The position numbers were made by a program, and so were the translations under genes. 64,000 bases of DNA from Ignavibacteriae bacterium HGW-Ignavibacteriae-2 (GTDB taxonomy: Bacteria; Bacteroidota; Ignavibacteria; Ignavibacteriales; Melioribacteraceae): assembly GCA_002839805.1 (NCBI GenBank), contig PGYT01000006.1, forward strand, positions 1 to 64,000, read 5' to 3'. Positions 9,240-17,114 of the stretch are shown here, piece after piece. The notes beneath the pieces are model-generated. The model was given only the letters and a program-made list of their open reading frames with translations. It was not told the origin of the DNA and did not search any database. Within the stretch, counting starts at the first letter, position 1; each line of letters opens with the position of its first letter.

Positions 9240-9932
9240 ATGATTCAGAAAACTAAATTGGCAGTAGTTGCGGTTAGCGGAGGTATGGACAGTTGCGTTA
9301 CGGCTGCAATTGCCAACAAAGATTTTCGCCTTGCTCTTGTTCATATCAATTACGGGCAAAGAACTGAAAAAAGAGAATTAAAGGCTTTTAATGATATTGC
9401 TGATTTTTTTGATGTCGAAAAAAGAATTATTGTGGATTTTAATCATTTGTCAAGAATCGGTGGATCATCTTTAACTGATAAAGGAATTGAAGTTTCTAAA
9501 GCCGATCTCAATAACAAAAATATACCTTCTTCTTATGTACCTTTCAGAAATGCAAATATAATTACATCTTGCGTTAGTTATGCCGAGGTGATAGGGGCTG
9601 AATCAATTTATATAGGCGCGGTGTACGAGGATTCCTCGGGTTACCCCGATTGTAGACCGGAATTTTTTGAAGCATTCGAAAAAGTAATTGAAACTGGCAC
9701 AAAACCGGAAACACATATATCGATTGTAACACCAATTATTCATAAAAGTAAGCCTGAAATTATTAAATTGGGAATAGACTTAGGCGCACCACTTCACCTT
9801 ACATGGTCTTGTTATCAAAATGAGGATGAAGCATGCGGCATATGCGACAGCTGCGCTCTTCGTTTAAGAGGTTTTCAAAAAGTTGGGATTGAAGATCCGA
9901 TTAAATATAAATTAAGACCAGGATATTTATAA
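9240..9932 (+). CDS. queC: 7-cyano-7-deazaguanine (preQ0) synthase
   Basis: Cytoplasmic ATP-dependent enzyme that turns 7-carboxy-7-deazaguanine plus ammonia into preQ0 in queuosine synthesis. The PP-loop SGGMDS is at about 13-18. The C-terminal zinc site has the expected four cysteines, CYQNEDEACGICDSC (about 197-211). Length of 230 residues is normal. It is the first gene of a cluster with a 71-residue gene and queF, with gaps of 19 and 1 bases. The other preQ0 genes (queD, queE, folE) are not in this window. Identification is firm. Confidence 0.95.
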   Translation: MIQKTKLAVVAVSGGMDSCVTAAIANKDFRLALVHINYGQRTEKRELKAFNDIADFFDVEKRIIVDFNHLSRIGGSSLTDKGIEVSKADLNNKNIPSSYVPFRNANIITSCVSYAEVIGAESIYIGAVYEDSSGYPDCRPEFFEAFEKVIETGTKPETHISIVTPIIHKSKPEIIKLGIDLGAPLHLTWSCYQNEDEACGICDSCALRLRGFQKVGIEDPIKYKLRPGYL

Positions 9933-9951
9933 ACAACTAAGCGAGGTTAGT

Positions 9952-10167
9952 ATGGAATCATATGAACCTTCGGGAATTAATTTCGAGAGGATTATTTATT
10001 CAATATCCGAAGAAGATGTACAGACTGTAGCTTGCGAGCAGCTGGGGCGTAAATTAAACGCCGAGGAATTGGATGCAATTGAAAACAGAATCGGGGAACA
10101 TATTGGCTGGTATAGTACAATTTTAAATACTATAAATGAATTGAACTTAAAACCAAAAGAGGAATAA
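9952..10167 (+). CDS. Small unknown protein encoded between queC and queF
   Basis: 71 residues, acidic and probably helical, with no cysteine cluster, signal peptide or membrane segment (MESYEPSGINFERIIYSI at the start). It is preceded by GCGAGG as a weak ribosome-binding site and its stop codon lies one base before the queF start, so it is very likely translated as part of the queC-queF operon. I do not recognise the family. A role in the queuosine pathway is only suggested by position. Confidence 0.6.
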   Translation: MESYEPSGINFERIIYSISEEDVQTVACEQLGRKLNAEELDAIENRIGEHIGWYSTILNTINELNLKPKEE

Positions 10168-10168
10168 A

Positions 10169-10549
10169 ATGGAAGATAAAAGACAAATACTGGAAACATT
10201 TGAAAACCAGTATTCAGACAGAGATTATGTTATAGAACATATTGCTCCGGAGTTTACTTCGGTATGTCCAAAAACCGGGCAGCCGGATTTTGCGACGATT
10301 ACTCTCGAGTATATACCTGATCAATTATGTGTTGAATTAAAATCCTATAAACTGTACTTGAATTCTTTTAGAAACGATGGAATTTATTTTGAAAGCGTAA
10401 CCAATAGAATATTGGATGATCTTGTTGGTGTTACTGAACCAAGGTATATGAAAATTACAGCGGATTTTAACGTACGTGGAGGAATTTCATCAGTTGTGGA
10501 AGTTGAATATGTAAGTGACGATTATACGGAAGATTTTGAAGTGGAATAG
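10169..10549 (+). CDS. queF: NADPH-dependent 7-cyano-7-deazaguanine reductase, short type
   Basis: Reduces the nitrile of preQ0 to the amine of preQ1, the step after QueC. This is the one-domain (type I) form of 126 residues. The active-site segment EFTSVCPKTGQPDF holds the cysteine that forms the thioimide with substrate. The QueF signature ELKSYKLYLNSFRNDG and FESVTNRI follow. Cytoplasmic; works on preQ0 made by the neighbouring queC. Ribosome-binding sequence GAGGAATAAA sits in the end of the small gene before it. Confidence 0.95.
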   Translation: MEDKRQILETFENQYSDRDYVIEHIAPEFTSVCPKTGQPDFATITLEYIPDQLCVELKSYKLYLNSFRNDGIYFESVTNRILDDLVGVTEPRYMKITADFNVRGGISSVVEVEYVSDDYTEDFEVE

Positions 10550-10592
10550 TTAGCAACAACTCAATAAACTCACTTGATAAAATATCGGAGAA

Positions 10593-11984
10593 ATGATGGC
10601 TAAAAAAATCATCAAGAAAAGCTGGGCCGAACCTTTCAAAATAAAGGTGGTTGAGCCGATTAAACTAACAACCCGCGAACATCGGGAAAAGGCAGCTAAA
10701 GAAGCAGGTTACAATACATTCCTGTTAAAATCCGAGGACGTTTATATTGATCTTTTAACAGACAGCGGCACAAACGCAATGAGTGATTACCAATGGGCAG
10801 GAATGATGCTCGGTGACGAAGCTTATGCAGGAAGTAAAAACTTTTATTCATTGTGGAACAATGTAAAAAAATATTATGGAATGCCTTATTTTGTGCCTAC
10901 ACATCAGGGTCGCGCCGCCGAACATATGATTTCAAAAATACTGATTAAACCCGGTCAATATGTTGCCGGCAATATGTATTTTACAACAACAAGGCTTCAC
11001 CAGGAGCTCGCAGGAGCAACATTTGTTGATGTAATTATTGACGAAGCGCACGAAGCGACTAACGAACACCCTTTCAAGGGTAATATTGATCTTAAAAAAC
11101 TTGATAAACTAGTTCAAGAAGTAGGAGCAAAAAAAATAGCTTACATTTCTATGGCAGGTCCTGTAAATATGGCCGGCGGTCAGCCGTTCTCTATGAAAAA
11201 CCTGCAGGAAGTATACGATTATTGTAAAACTCATAAAATTAAATTATGGTTCGATGCCACTCGTGCGACGGAAAACGCATATTTTATTAAAGAAAAAGAA
11301 AAAGGTTATAAAGACAAAACAATAGCCGAAATTCTTAAAGAAATGTGTTCGTATTTTGAAGGACTTTGGGTAAGCGCCAAAAAAGATTTGATGGTAAATA
11401 TCGGCGGATTCCTGACTACACGAAATAAAAAAGTGTTTGAAGAAGCTCGTAACATGGTTGTTGTTTACGAAGGTCTTCATACGTATGGAGGTTTAGCCGG
11501 AAGGGATATGGAAGCGATGGCGCGCGGTATTGAAGAAATGGTTGAATACGACAACGTTAGAATGAGAATAAAACAAGTAGAATACTGTGGTAACGAACTG
11601 GCAAAATTCGGAATCCCGTTTGTAAAACCGATTGGCGGGCACGCGATATTTCTTGACGCTAAAAGATTTCTAAACCACATTCCACAGAATCAATTTCCCG
11701 CTCAAACTTTAGCGACTGAAATATATGTTGATTCAGGAGTTAGGGGAATGGAGCGTGGTGTTGTATCAGCAGGGCGCGATCCTAAAACGGGCGATCATCG
11801 TTACCCCAAACTCGAACTTGTTCGTTTAACTTTTCCTCGACGCGTTTATACTCAGGCCCATATCGATGTAGCAGTAGAATCAATAGCTTCAGTTTATGAC
11901 GAAAGAAAAAAGATTAAAGGACTAAATATGATATACGAACCGAAATATTTGAGATTTTTCCAGGGTAGGTTCGAAAAAAAATAA
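10593..11984 (+). CDS. Tyrosine phenol-lyase-like enzyme (tryptophanase/TPL family)
   Basis: PLP-dependent beta-eliminating lyase, 463 residues. The PLP lysine is K264 in SAKKDLMVNIGG. The family is often labelled tryptophanase, but from memory of the Citrobacter freundii tyrosine phenol-lyase sequence, the three residues that mark phenol-lyases align at a constant offset of 7: Thr124 with T131 (YFTTTR), Arg381 with R388 (GMERG), and Phe448 with F455 (LRFF). In E. coli tryptophanase the corresponding positions are Asp, a non-arginine and His. The expected reaction is therefore L-tyrosine to phenol, pyruvate and ammonia. Start could be the first or second ATG; the ribosome-binding site is CGGAGAA. 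It stands 43 bases after queF and may have its own promoter. Family is certain; tyrosine preference is inferred. Confidence 0.85.
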   Translation: MMAKKIIKKSWAEPFKIKVVEPIKLTTREHREKAAKEAGYNTFLLKSEDVYIDLLTDSGTNAMSDYQWAGMMLGDEAYAGSKNFYSLWNNVKKYYGMPYFVPTHQGRAAEHMISKILIKPGQYVAGNMYFTTTRLHQELAGATFVDVIIDEAHEATNEHPFKGNIDLKKLDKLVQEVGAKKIAYISMAGPVNMAGGQPFSMKNLQEVYDYCKTHKIKLWFDATRATENAYFIKEKEKGYKDKTIAEILKEMCSYFEGLWVSAKKDLMVNIGGFLTTRNKKVFEEARNMVVVYEGLHTYGGLAGRDMEAMARGIEEMVEYDNVRMRIKQVEYCGNELAKFGIPFVKPIGGHAIFLDAKRFLNHIPQNQFPAQTLATEIYVDSGVRGMERGVVSAGRDPKTGDHRYPKLELVRLTFPRRVYTQAHIDVAVESIASVYDERKKIKGLNMIYEPKYLRFFQGRFEKK

Positions 11985-11988
11985 TTTT

Positions 11989-11996
11989 TATATTTG
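11989..11996 (+). promoter_or_regulatory. Candidate Bacteroidota-type -7 element before glnD
   Basis: TATATTTG matches TAnnTTTG and lies 48 bases before the ATG of glnD. Transcription would begin near 12003, just ahead of the hairpin at 12008-12031, which would then be in the leader of the mRNA. Confidence 0.4.
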
Positions 11997-12002
11997 CGCA
12001 CT

Positions 12003-12037
12003 AAGGAGGGGATCTACAATTGTTGATCCCCATTTTT
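12003..12037 (+). terminator. Hairpin with T run that also contains a strong Shine-Dalgarno sequence
   Basis: Arms GGGGATC (12008-12014) and GATCCCC (12025-12031), 10-nt loop, followed by ATTTTTATAA: a good terminator shape for the phenol-lyase gene. The sequence AAGGAGG (12003-12009) runs into the left arm and lies 10 bases before a TTG codon (12020) in frame with glnD. So the element may end the upstream transcript, hide a ribosome-binding site, or both. Confidence 0.5.
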
Positions 12038-12043
12038 ATAATT

Positions 12044-14602
12044 ATGGTAAATAGCGAAGATATTAGAAAACAGTTTTCGGAAGCCAGGGAGAAACTTCTC
12101 GCCGATAGTGAACTGGCCAAAGACGCTTTTCGGTTTAGCATTCAAATGAGTCTTCTTGTAGAGGAATTTATTCATCGTGCTCTTACCGGAACAAAAAAAA
12201 ATTACGTGATTGCTTCAACAGGCAGTTTTAGCCGAAGAGAATTATCCCCGTATTCGGATATAGACGTTATGTTTATTTTTGAAAAAATTGACGGGAATGA
12301 AGAAACAATAAAAGAAGCTGTTACGCAATTATGGAATTCTGGCATAGAAGCCTCTCACACCGTTCGTGAGTTTTCTGATATTACAAGATTTTTAACCGAA
12401 AATCTGCATTCATTCACTCAGTTTTTTGAAACAAGATTTATTCTAGGTGACGAAAAAATTTATAAAGAGTGGAATGCGTTGGTTTTCAGCAGTCTAAATG
12501 AAAAAAACAAACGCCGTCTTATTTACGAATTTTTTGAGGATAACAAAGCACGCCATAAAAAATATGGGAAATCACCCAAAGTTTTGGAGCCCAATGTTAA
12601 ATTTTCCGCGGGCGGACTTAGGGATTTGCACAGCGTTGAATGGATATATTCTTTAAAAAATAATTTAATGCTTACAGATCAGAATGAAATTACACAAACT
12701 GAAAGTTTTGTGAGAAGATTAAGAAAAGAGGGAAACCTGAACTCAATTGCGGCGACAAAATTATTACAGAGCTACAAATTGATTCTGCTTGTGCGAAATC
12801 AACTTCACATAAAACATCAACGCAAAATAGATAGGTTCGAATTCTCAGATCAGGAAGCTCTCGCTAAAATAATCTTTAACAATGAAACAGCCTGGGTTGA
12901 TTTGATGAAATCTTATTTTGAGGCTACCAATATTATTCATCGTTTTTTTAAAACAATGGCCAAATTATTCGATGAGGAAATATCAAACCCAATTTCAGAA
13001 TTTCTTACTATTCAGTTAGATGACGATTTTATTCAAAGAGGAAATGTAATATCTATAAGTCATGCGAGGGAACTTTCGCTTTCCGATATTTTACGAGCAT
13101 TTTACTACAGAGGAAAAAGTGAGGCGCGTTTCGACCAGCAGCTCAGAAGTGCAATTACAGATAAAGTGTTTGATTATGAAGAAGAGCAACTCGATGAAAA
13201 CACATCGTCCGTATTTTTTAGAGAGATTTTGAAACTGCCTAAAAATGTCGGTAAAACTCTTTCTGTTATGAATGAACTTGGTGTCCTGGGGGCTTATCTG
13301 CCGGAGTTTAAGGAAATGGTCGGATTTTTTCAGCCGGGCGTTTATCACTGTTATACAGCCGATGAACATACACTAATAGCTATTAGGAATCTTGAAGATT
13401 TGGCTGAAGAAGATTCACCTCTGGGCAGAATTTATAATTCAATACACGACAAAGATATTTTATTTCTTGCAATACTTTTTCACGATATTGCAAAACCTAT
13501 AAGTGTTTCGGGTCATGAAATTATAGGCGGTGAGGTGGCGAGTACAGTAATGGCCAGGCTTGGTTATGAGGACGAAGAAATTGAACTCGTTAAATTTCTT
13601 GTTCATCATCATTTAACTATGGAACAGATTGCTTTTCGCCGTAATATTAATGACGCGGCTACTCTTAATAACTTCAGCTCCATTTTCCCGTCTATTCTTT
13701 CTCTTGAACTTTTATACCTTGTAACTTATGCAGACTTGTCCGCAGTTAGCCCTGTAATATGGACAAACTGGAAAAGCGATTTGCTTAATCAGTTATATTT
13801 TAAAACTCACGCTATGTTAAAAGAAAAAGTGAGCGGAGAGGAATTGTTGTATTCTGATGTAATTAAAGCCATTGAAGGTGATGTTTTTGGAGAAGACTCG
13901 GCTGTAAAAAATCATGTTGAATCAATAAGTGATTTAAGTTATCTGCATCATTTTTCGCATGAAGAAATTAATGAACATGTAAAAGAAATTGAAAGCAGTT
14001 CTACTGTAGGCGTTTTCTTTAAAGAAGAAATGGGATTCACAAACATAACTGTAATTACTAAAGATTCACCTTCGTTACTTTCCAAACTTTGCGGTGCTTT
14101 AGCAATTAACGACCTTAATATTCATGATGCGAAAATTTTTACACGCAAAGACGGGATTGTAATTGATAGTTTTAATATATCCGATTTCAGAACTCATACA
14201 ATTGTAGATCAAGCAAGATATCCGAAAATCGAGAATGATATTATTCTAACGGTTAAAAACGAATTGGCGATCAACAAAGAATTTAAACGTGTGCAAAGCA
14301 AATGGTGGAGGCTTGAAAATAAAATATTCAAAAGAAAAGGCAAAGTTAAAATTGAATTTGAAGATCACGAAAAATATACGATCATTGATGTTTACGCGGC
14401 AGATACAGTTGGTCTGTTGTATCAAATAACAAAAAAAATGAACGAACTCGGTCTTTCTATTTTCTTCGCAAAAATCGCTACAAAATCTGATGATGCTGTT
14501 GATGCTTTTTATGTATTAAACAGGAAAGGTAAAAAAATATCGGAAAATGAGTATCCGCTGGTAACCCACGAATTAACAGAAACTATTGAAGAAATGTTAT
14601 AA
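12044..14602 (+). CDS. glnD: PII uridylyltransferase / uridylyl-removing enzyme (GlnD family)
   Basis: Bifunctional nitrogen sensor that uridylylates PII proteins when glutamine is low and removes UMP when it is high. Domain order fits: nucleotidyltransferase with GSFSRRELSPYSDIDV (about 56-71, two Asp for metal), a GlnD-linked helical domain, an HD hydrolase domain with FHDIAKP (about 482-488) and later HHH, then two ACT domains (about 670-750 and 780-850). Length of about 852 residues is typical. Start is uncertain: a TTG at 12020 has a strong AAGGAGG ten bases before it, while ATG at 12044 has no good site but gives the usual N-terminus (MVNSEDIRKQF). No glnB, glnK or amtB is visible nearby. 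murI follows after 9 bases. Confidence 0.88.
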   Translation: MVNSEDIRKQFSEAREKLLADSELAKDAFRFSIQMSLLVEEFIHRALTGTKKNYVIASTGSFSRRELSPYSDIDVMFIFEKIDGNEETIKEAVTQLWNSGIEASHTVREFSDITRFLTENLHSFTQFFETRFILGDEKIYKEWNALVFSSLNEKNKRRLIYEFFEDNKARHKKYGKSPKVLEPNVKFSAGGLRDLHSVEWIYSLKNNLMLTDQNEITQTESFVRRLRKEGNLNSIAATKLLQSYKLILLVRNQLHIKHQRKIDRFEFSDQEALAKIIFNNETAWVDLMKSYFEATNIIHRFFKTMAKLFDEEISNPISEFLTIQLDDDFIQRGNVISISHARELSLSDILRAFYYRGKSEARFDQQLRSAITDKVFDYEEEQLDENTSSVFFREILKLPKNVGKTLSVMNELGVLGAYLPEFKEMVGFFQPGVYHCYTADEHTLIAIRNLEDLAEEDSPLGRIYNSIHDKDILFLAILFHDIAKPISVSGHEIIGGEVASTVMARLGYEDEEIELVKFLVHHHLTMEQIAFRRNINDAATLNNFSSIFPSILSLELLYLVTYADLSAVSPVIWTNWKSDLLNQLYFKTHAMLKEKVSGEELLYSDVIKAIEGDVFGEDSAVKNHVESISDLSYLHHFSHEEINEHVKEIESSSTVGVFFKEEMGFTNITVITKDSPSLLSKLCGALAINDLNIHDAKIFTRKDGIVIDSFNISDFRTHTIVDQARYPKIENDIILTVKNELAINKEFKRVQSKWWRLENKIFKRKGKVKIEFEDHEKYTIIDVYAADTVGLLYQITKKMNELGLSIFFAKIATKSDDAVDAFYVLNRKGKKISENEYPLVTHELTETIEEML

Positions 14603-14611
14603 GGTGATATT

Positions 14612-15433
14612 TTGAATTTTATGAACAGAACCAACCCAATTGGTATATTCGACTCCGGTATTGGCGGGTTGACGGTAGTTAAAAGAATCAGTTCTTTTTT
14701 CCCAAACGAAAATATTATTTATTTCGGTGATACCGCGCGAGTGCCTTATGGAAATAAATCGAATGATACCGTAATTGAATATGCCCTGCAGGACGCAAAT
14801 TTTTTATTTAAAAAAAATGTTAAGCTTATAATTGTTGCATGTAATACAGCGTCTTCGGTTGCTATTGACGTTTTAAAGGAAAAATTTCAAGTTCCTGTAA
14901 TCGGTATGATTGAACCCGGCGCTCAATTGGCAATTGACACCACAAATAACAAACGTATTGGTGTGATAGGCACATACGCAACCATAGGAAATCATGCATA
15001 CTCTTCGGAAATAAAAAAGCACAATCCTAAAATAGAAGTGTTTGAAAAACCATGTCCGCTATTTGTACCTTTAGCGGAAGAAGGATGGATGGATCATCCA
15101 TCTACAAAACTTATTGCAGAAGAATACCTGAATGATTTTATAAATTGGGATATAGATACTCTTATTCTCGGCTGTACTCATTATCCATTGCTTTCCGCGG
15201 TTATTGAGGAAGTTATGGGAGATAAAGTTACATTAATTGATTCAGGAACGGCTGCTGCTTCAGTAGTTGAAGACCACTTAAACGGCAGAGGATTAAGAAA
15301 TACCTCGGTGCAACAAGGTCAATATGAATATTACTTAAGTGATTTATCCGGTAAATTTAAAGATGTTGCGGAAAGATTCCTGGGCAGAACAGTCGGAAAT
15401 ATTAATAAAGTGGACCTGGAACAATTAATCTGA
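14612..15433 (+). CDS. murI: Glutamate racemase
   Basis: Cofactor-independent racemase that makes D-glutamate for peptidoglycan. The signature GIFDSGIGGLTV is at about 11-22. The two catalytic cysteines lie in CNTASS (middle) and GCTHYP (about 188-193). 273 residues, normal length. Two starts are possible: TTG at 14612, seven bases after the AGG of AAGGTGA, and ATG at 14621, sixteen bases after it; spacing favours TTG. Cytoplasmic. It follows glnD by 9 bases and is probably in the same transcript. Confidence 0.93.
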   Translation: MNFMNRTNPIGIFDSGIGGLTVVKRISSFFPNENIIYFGDTARVPYGNKSNDTVIEYALQDANFLFKKNVKLIIVACNTASSVAIDVLKEKFQVPVIGMIEPGAQLAIDTTNNKRIGVIGTYATIGNHAYSSEIKKHNPKIEVFEKPCPLFVPLAEEGWMDHPSTKLIAEEYLNDFINWDIDTLILGCTHYPLLSAVIEEVMGDKVTLIDSGTAAASVVEDHLNGRGLRNTSVQQGQYEYYLSDLSGKFKDVAERFLGRTVGNINKVDLEQLI

Positions 15434-15448
15434 AATTACCTGCAGAGA

Positions 15449-15473
15449 TGGGATAATTATAAAAATTATCCCA
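15449..15473. terminator. Inverted repeat between murI and the NUDIX gene
   Basis: Perfect 10-bp arms TGGGATAATT and AATTATCCCA around a 5-nt loop, placed between two convergent genes. It could serve both directions, although the T runs that follow are weak. Confidence 0.5.
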
Positions 15474-15497
15474 GGCGTATTCAATTTTTACATTATT

Positions 15498-16028
15498 TTA
15501 TTTTAACAAATTTTTATAATAATTTATTCCGCAAATAGTTTTAGCGTCCTTTATTTGTCCGCTGCTTATCATTTCATCAAGTTCTTCAATTGTAAATTCA
15601 TGAATTTCCATACCTAGTTCACCCTCTTCACGTTCGTGTTCTCCTTCCACTAAACCTTCCGCAAGATAAATATATAGTTCTTCCGTACAAAATCCCGGTG
15701 AAGTATAAATACTGCCCAGTTTGGTTAGTAATTCCGATGAATAGCCGGTCTCTTCCTTAAGTTCGCGGGTGGCACATATATAGGGGTCTTCGTTTTTATC
15801 CAATTTACCAGCGGGTAATTCAAATAAATATTTTTGGAATGGGTGCCGGAATTGTTTGACTAGCAGAATTTTCCCGTCTTTTTTAACGGGAACAACTACA
15901 GCTCCTCCGTTATGAATTACGGTTTCACGTCTGCCGCCATTGCCGCTAACGTAAGTTAAATTATCTATTTGTACGTCGAAAACTTTTCCGCGAAATATTA
16001 CTTCGCTTTCATTCACTTTATAGTTCAT
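15498..16028 (-). CDS. NUDIX hydrolase, probable ADP-ribose pyrophosphatase
   Basis: 176 residues with a NUDIX box starting at GKLDKNEDP and ending in RELKEETGY, which supplies the metal-binding glutamates (REXXEE core). Upstream of the box, FRHPFQKYLFELPAG is characteristic of the ADP-ribose pyrophosphatase (NudF) group, which splits ADP-ribose to AMP and ribose 5-phosphate. Cytoplasmic. Its start ATG overlaps the stop of the lipocalin gene by 4 bases (16025-16028), so the two are translationally coupled. Group assignment is good; exact substrate is inferred. Confidence 0.85.
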   Translation of the reverse strand: MNYKVNESEVIFRGKVFDVQIDNLTYVSGNGGRRETVIHNGGAVVVPVKKDGKILLVKQFRHPFQKYLFELPAGKLDKNEDPYICATRELKEETGYSSELLTKLGSIYTSPGFCTEELYIYLAEGLVEGEHEREEGELGMEIHEFTIEELDEMISSGQIKDAKTICGINYYKNLLK

Positions 16029-16564
16029 TTATTGCCATTACAGGATTCATCGGTAAAAATTAAATTTTCTACGGCGAATCCTTTATTTTTTGCGTTATCG
16101 ATTAGTTTATTTAATTGTTCGGATTTCAACATTGGGTCACGGGCAAGAATCCACATATATTTTCGACTCGGACTTCCAACGGTAACATATTGGTACTCAT
16201 CCTGATCTAAATCTATTATCCAATAATCACCTTTGAATGGCCAGAAAAATTGGACTTTTAATTTGGCATTATTACTTCCGTCTACAACAAAAGCTTTACC
16301 GTTAACATAATCCAGCTCCCCATTAATACTGTCCTCGCGGCATTCGTTTTTCACACTTATCGTTACGCTGTCAATTATTTTATATTCTGCGGTTGAGCAA
16401 TAACAATCATCCTGAAAGGAATTAGGCAGGCGTGCTATTTCGTGCCATTTCCCCTGATAACGTTCAATATCAACATAATCTACTACACTTAACGGAGGAT
16501 AATTAGCAGTTTTGCAGGACGAGAGAGTCATTAACAATACCAATACCACTATTATTTTATTCAT
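16025..16564 (-). CDS. Bacterial lipocalin lipoprotein (Blc-like)
   Basis: 179 residues. A lipoprotein signal ends in LSSC with Cys17 as the lipidated residue. The lipocalin motif G-x-W follows as YQGKWHEIARLPNSFQ (about 38-53), and the later segment YWIIDLDQDEYQYVTVGSPSRKY, seen here around residues 118-138, matches the Blc group closely. Blc proteins bind lysophospholipids or fatty acids at the outer membrane. Anchoring to the outer membrane is expected because no Asp follows the cysteine (Cys-Lys-Thr). First gene of a two-gene unit with the NUDIX hydrolase. Confidence 0.87.
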   Translation of the reverse strand: MNKIIVVLVLLMTLSSCKTANYPPLSVVDYVDIERYQGKWHEIARLPNSFQDDCYCSTAEYKIIDSVTISVKNECREDSINGELDYVNGKAFVVDGSNNAKLKVQFFWPFKGDYWIIDLDQDEYQYVTVGSPSRKYMWILARDPMLKSEQLNKLIDNAKNKGFAVENLIFTDESCNGNK

Positions 16565-16595
16565 AAAAACTTACTTATAATTATTAAAAAATATT

Positions 16596-16757
16596 CACCA
16601 CTGAGAACTATAAGAAAATATTTAAATAACTTTACGCTCTTTGCGAGAAATAAAATCAATTTACTTAAGCCGAAAAATAATTAACTCACAATAGAGAAAC
16701 AGGAGAAAGACTATAAACTAAAAACTCTTTACTCTTTGTGGAAAATAAAATTAATCT
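16596..16757. repeat. Two degenerate copies of an intergenic repeat
   Basis: Two similar units lie side by side: about 16596-16663 and about 16684-16757. Each opens with a GAGAA-rich stretch (CCACTGAGAAC; ATAGAGAAACAGGAG) and closes with a shared stretch (CTCTTTGCGAGAAATAAAAT against CTCTTTGTGGAAAATAAAAT, followed by CAATTT and TAATCT). The second copy runs into the stop codon of the DUF1232 gene. The pattern recalls decayed members of the common GAGAAC...CTCTTTGCG intergenic repeat class, but that link is from memory. Confidence 0.5.
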
Positions 16758-17110
16758 CTTTCGTAATAAGGGATCAACTCACTGCCAAGAAATTTAAGCA
16801 CTGCAGTAATAACTCCAAGATCATCCAAATAACCAACCAGTGGCGCTAAGTCGGGTATCGCATCAATTGGAGATACAAAATAAATAAGCGCTCCGACAAC
16901 AATTGATTTACGATGCCAGCTTACATCCCTATCAATAAGATATTGGTAAAGAGCAACAACATCCCTGGCGAATGATAATTTTTTCCCAAATTTTTCCAGT
17001 TTAACCCAAAGCTTACTTTCAAGGTATTCTTCGGCTTCTTCAATATCTTCTTCTGAGTCATATTGATGATCAAATTTGTCTAGTTCACGTGGATCTTCAA
17101 CATATTTCAT
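16751..17110 (-). CDS. DUF1232 (YkvA-like) membrane protein
   Basis: 119 residues. The conserved DUF1232 core is present: GALIYFVSPIDAIPDLAP followed by GYLDDLGVITAVLKF, with the hydrophobic stretch likely inserted in the membrane. The N-terminal third is acidic and soluble. The open frame reaches back to 17173, but ATG at 17110 is preferred because GAGGTGATAAA stands directly before it and the longer version would run into the peptidase gene. Stop of the peptidase gene is 4 bases upstream, so the two are co-transcribed. Function of the family is not known. Confidence 0.8.
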   Translation of the reverse strand: MKYVEDPRELDKFDHQYDSEEDIEEAEEYLESKLWVKLEKFGKKLSFARDVVALYQYLIDRDVSWHRKSIVVGALIYFVSPIDAIPDLAPLVGYLDDLGVITAVLKFLGSELIPYYERD

Positions 17111-17114
17111 TTTA

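Noticed and set aside
11989-12031. T-box or other known riboswitch before glnD
   Set aside because: The hairpin is short and simple, with no conserved riboswitch core; explained as terminator or leader stem.
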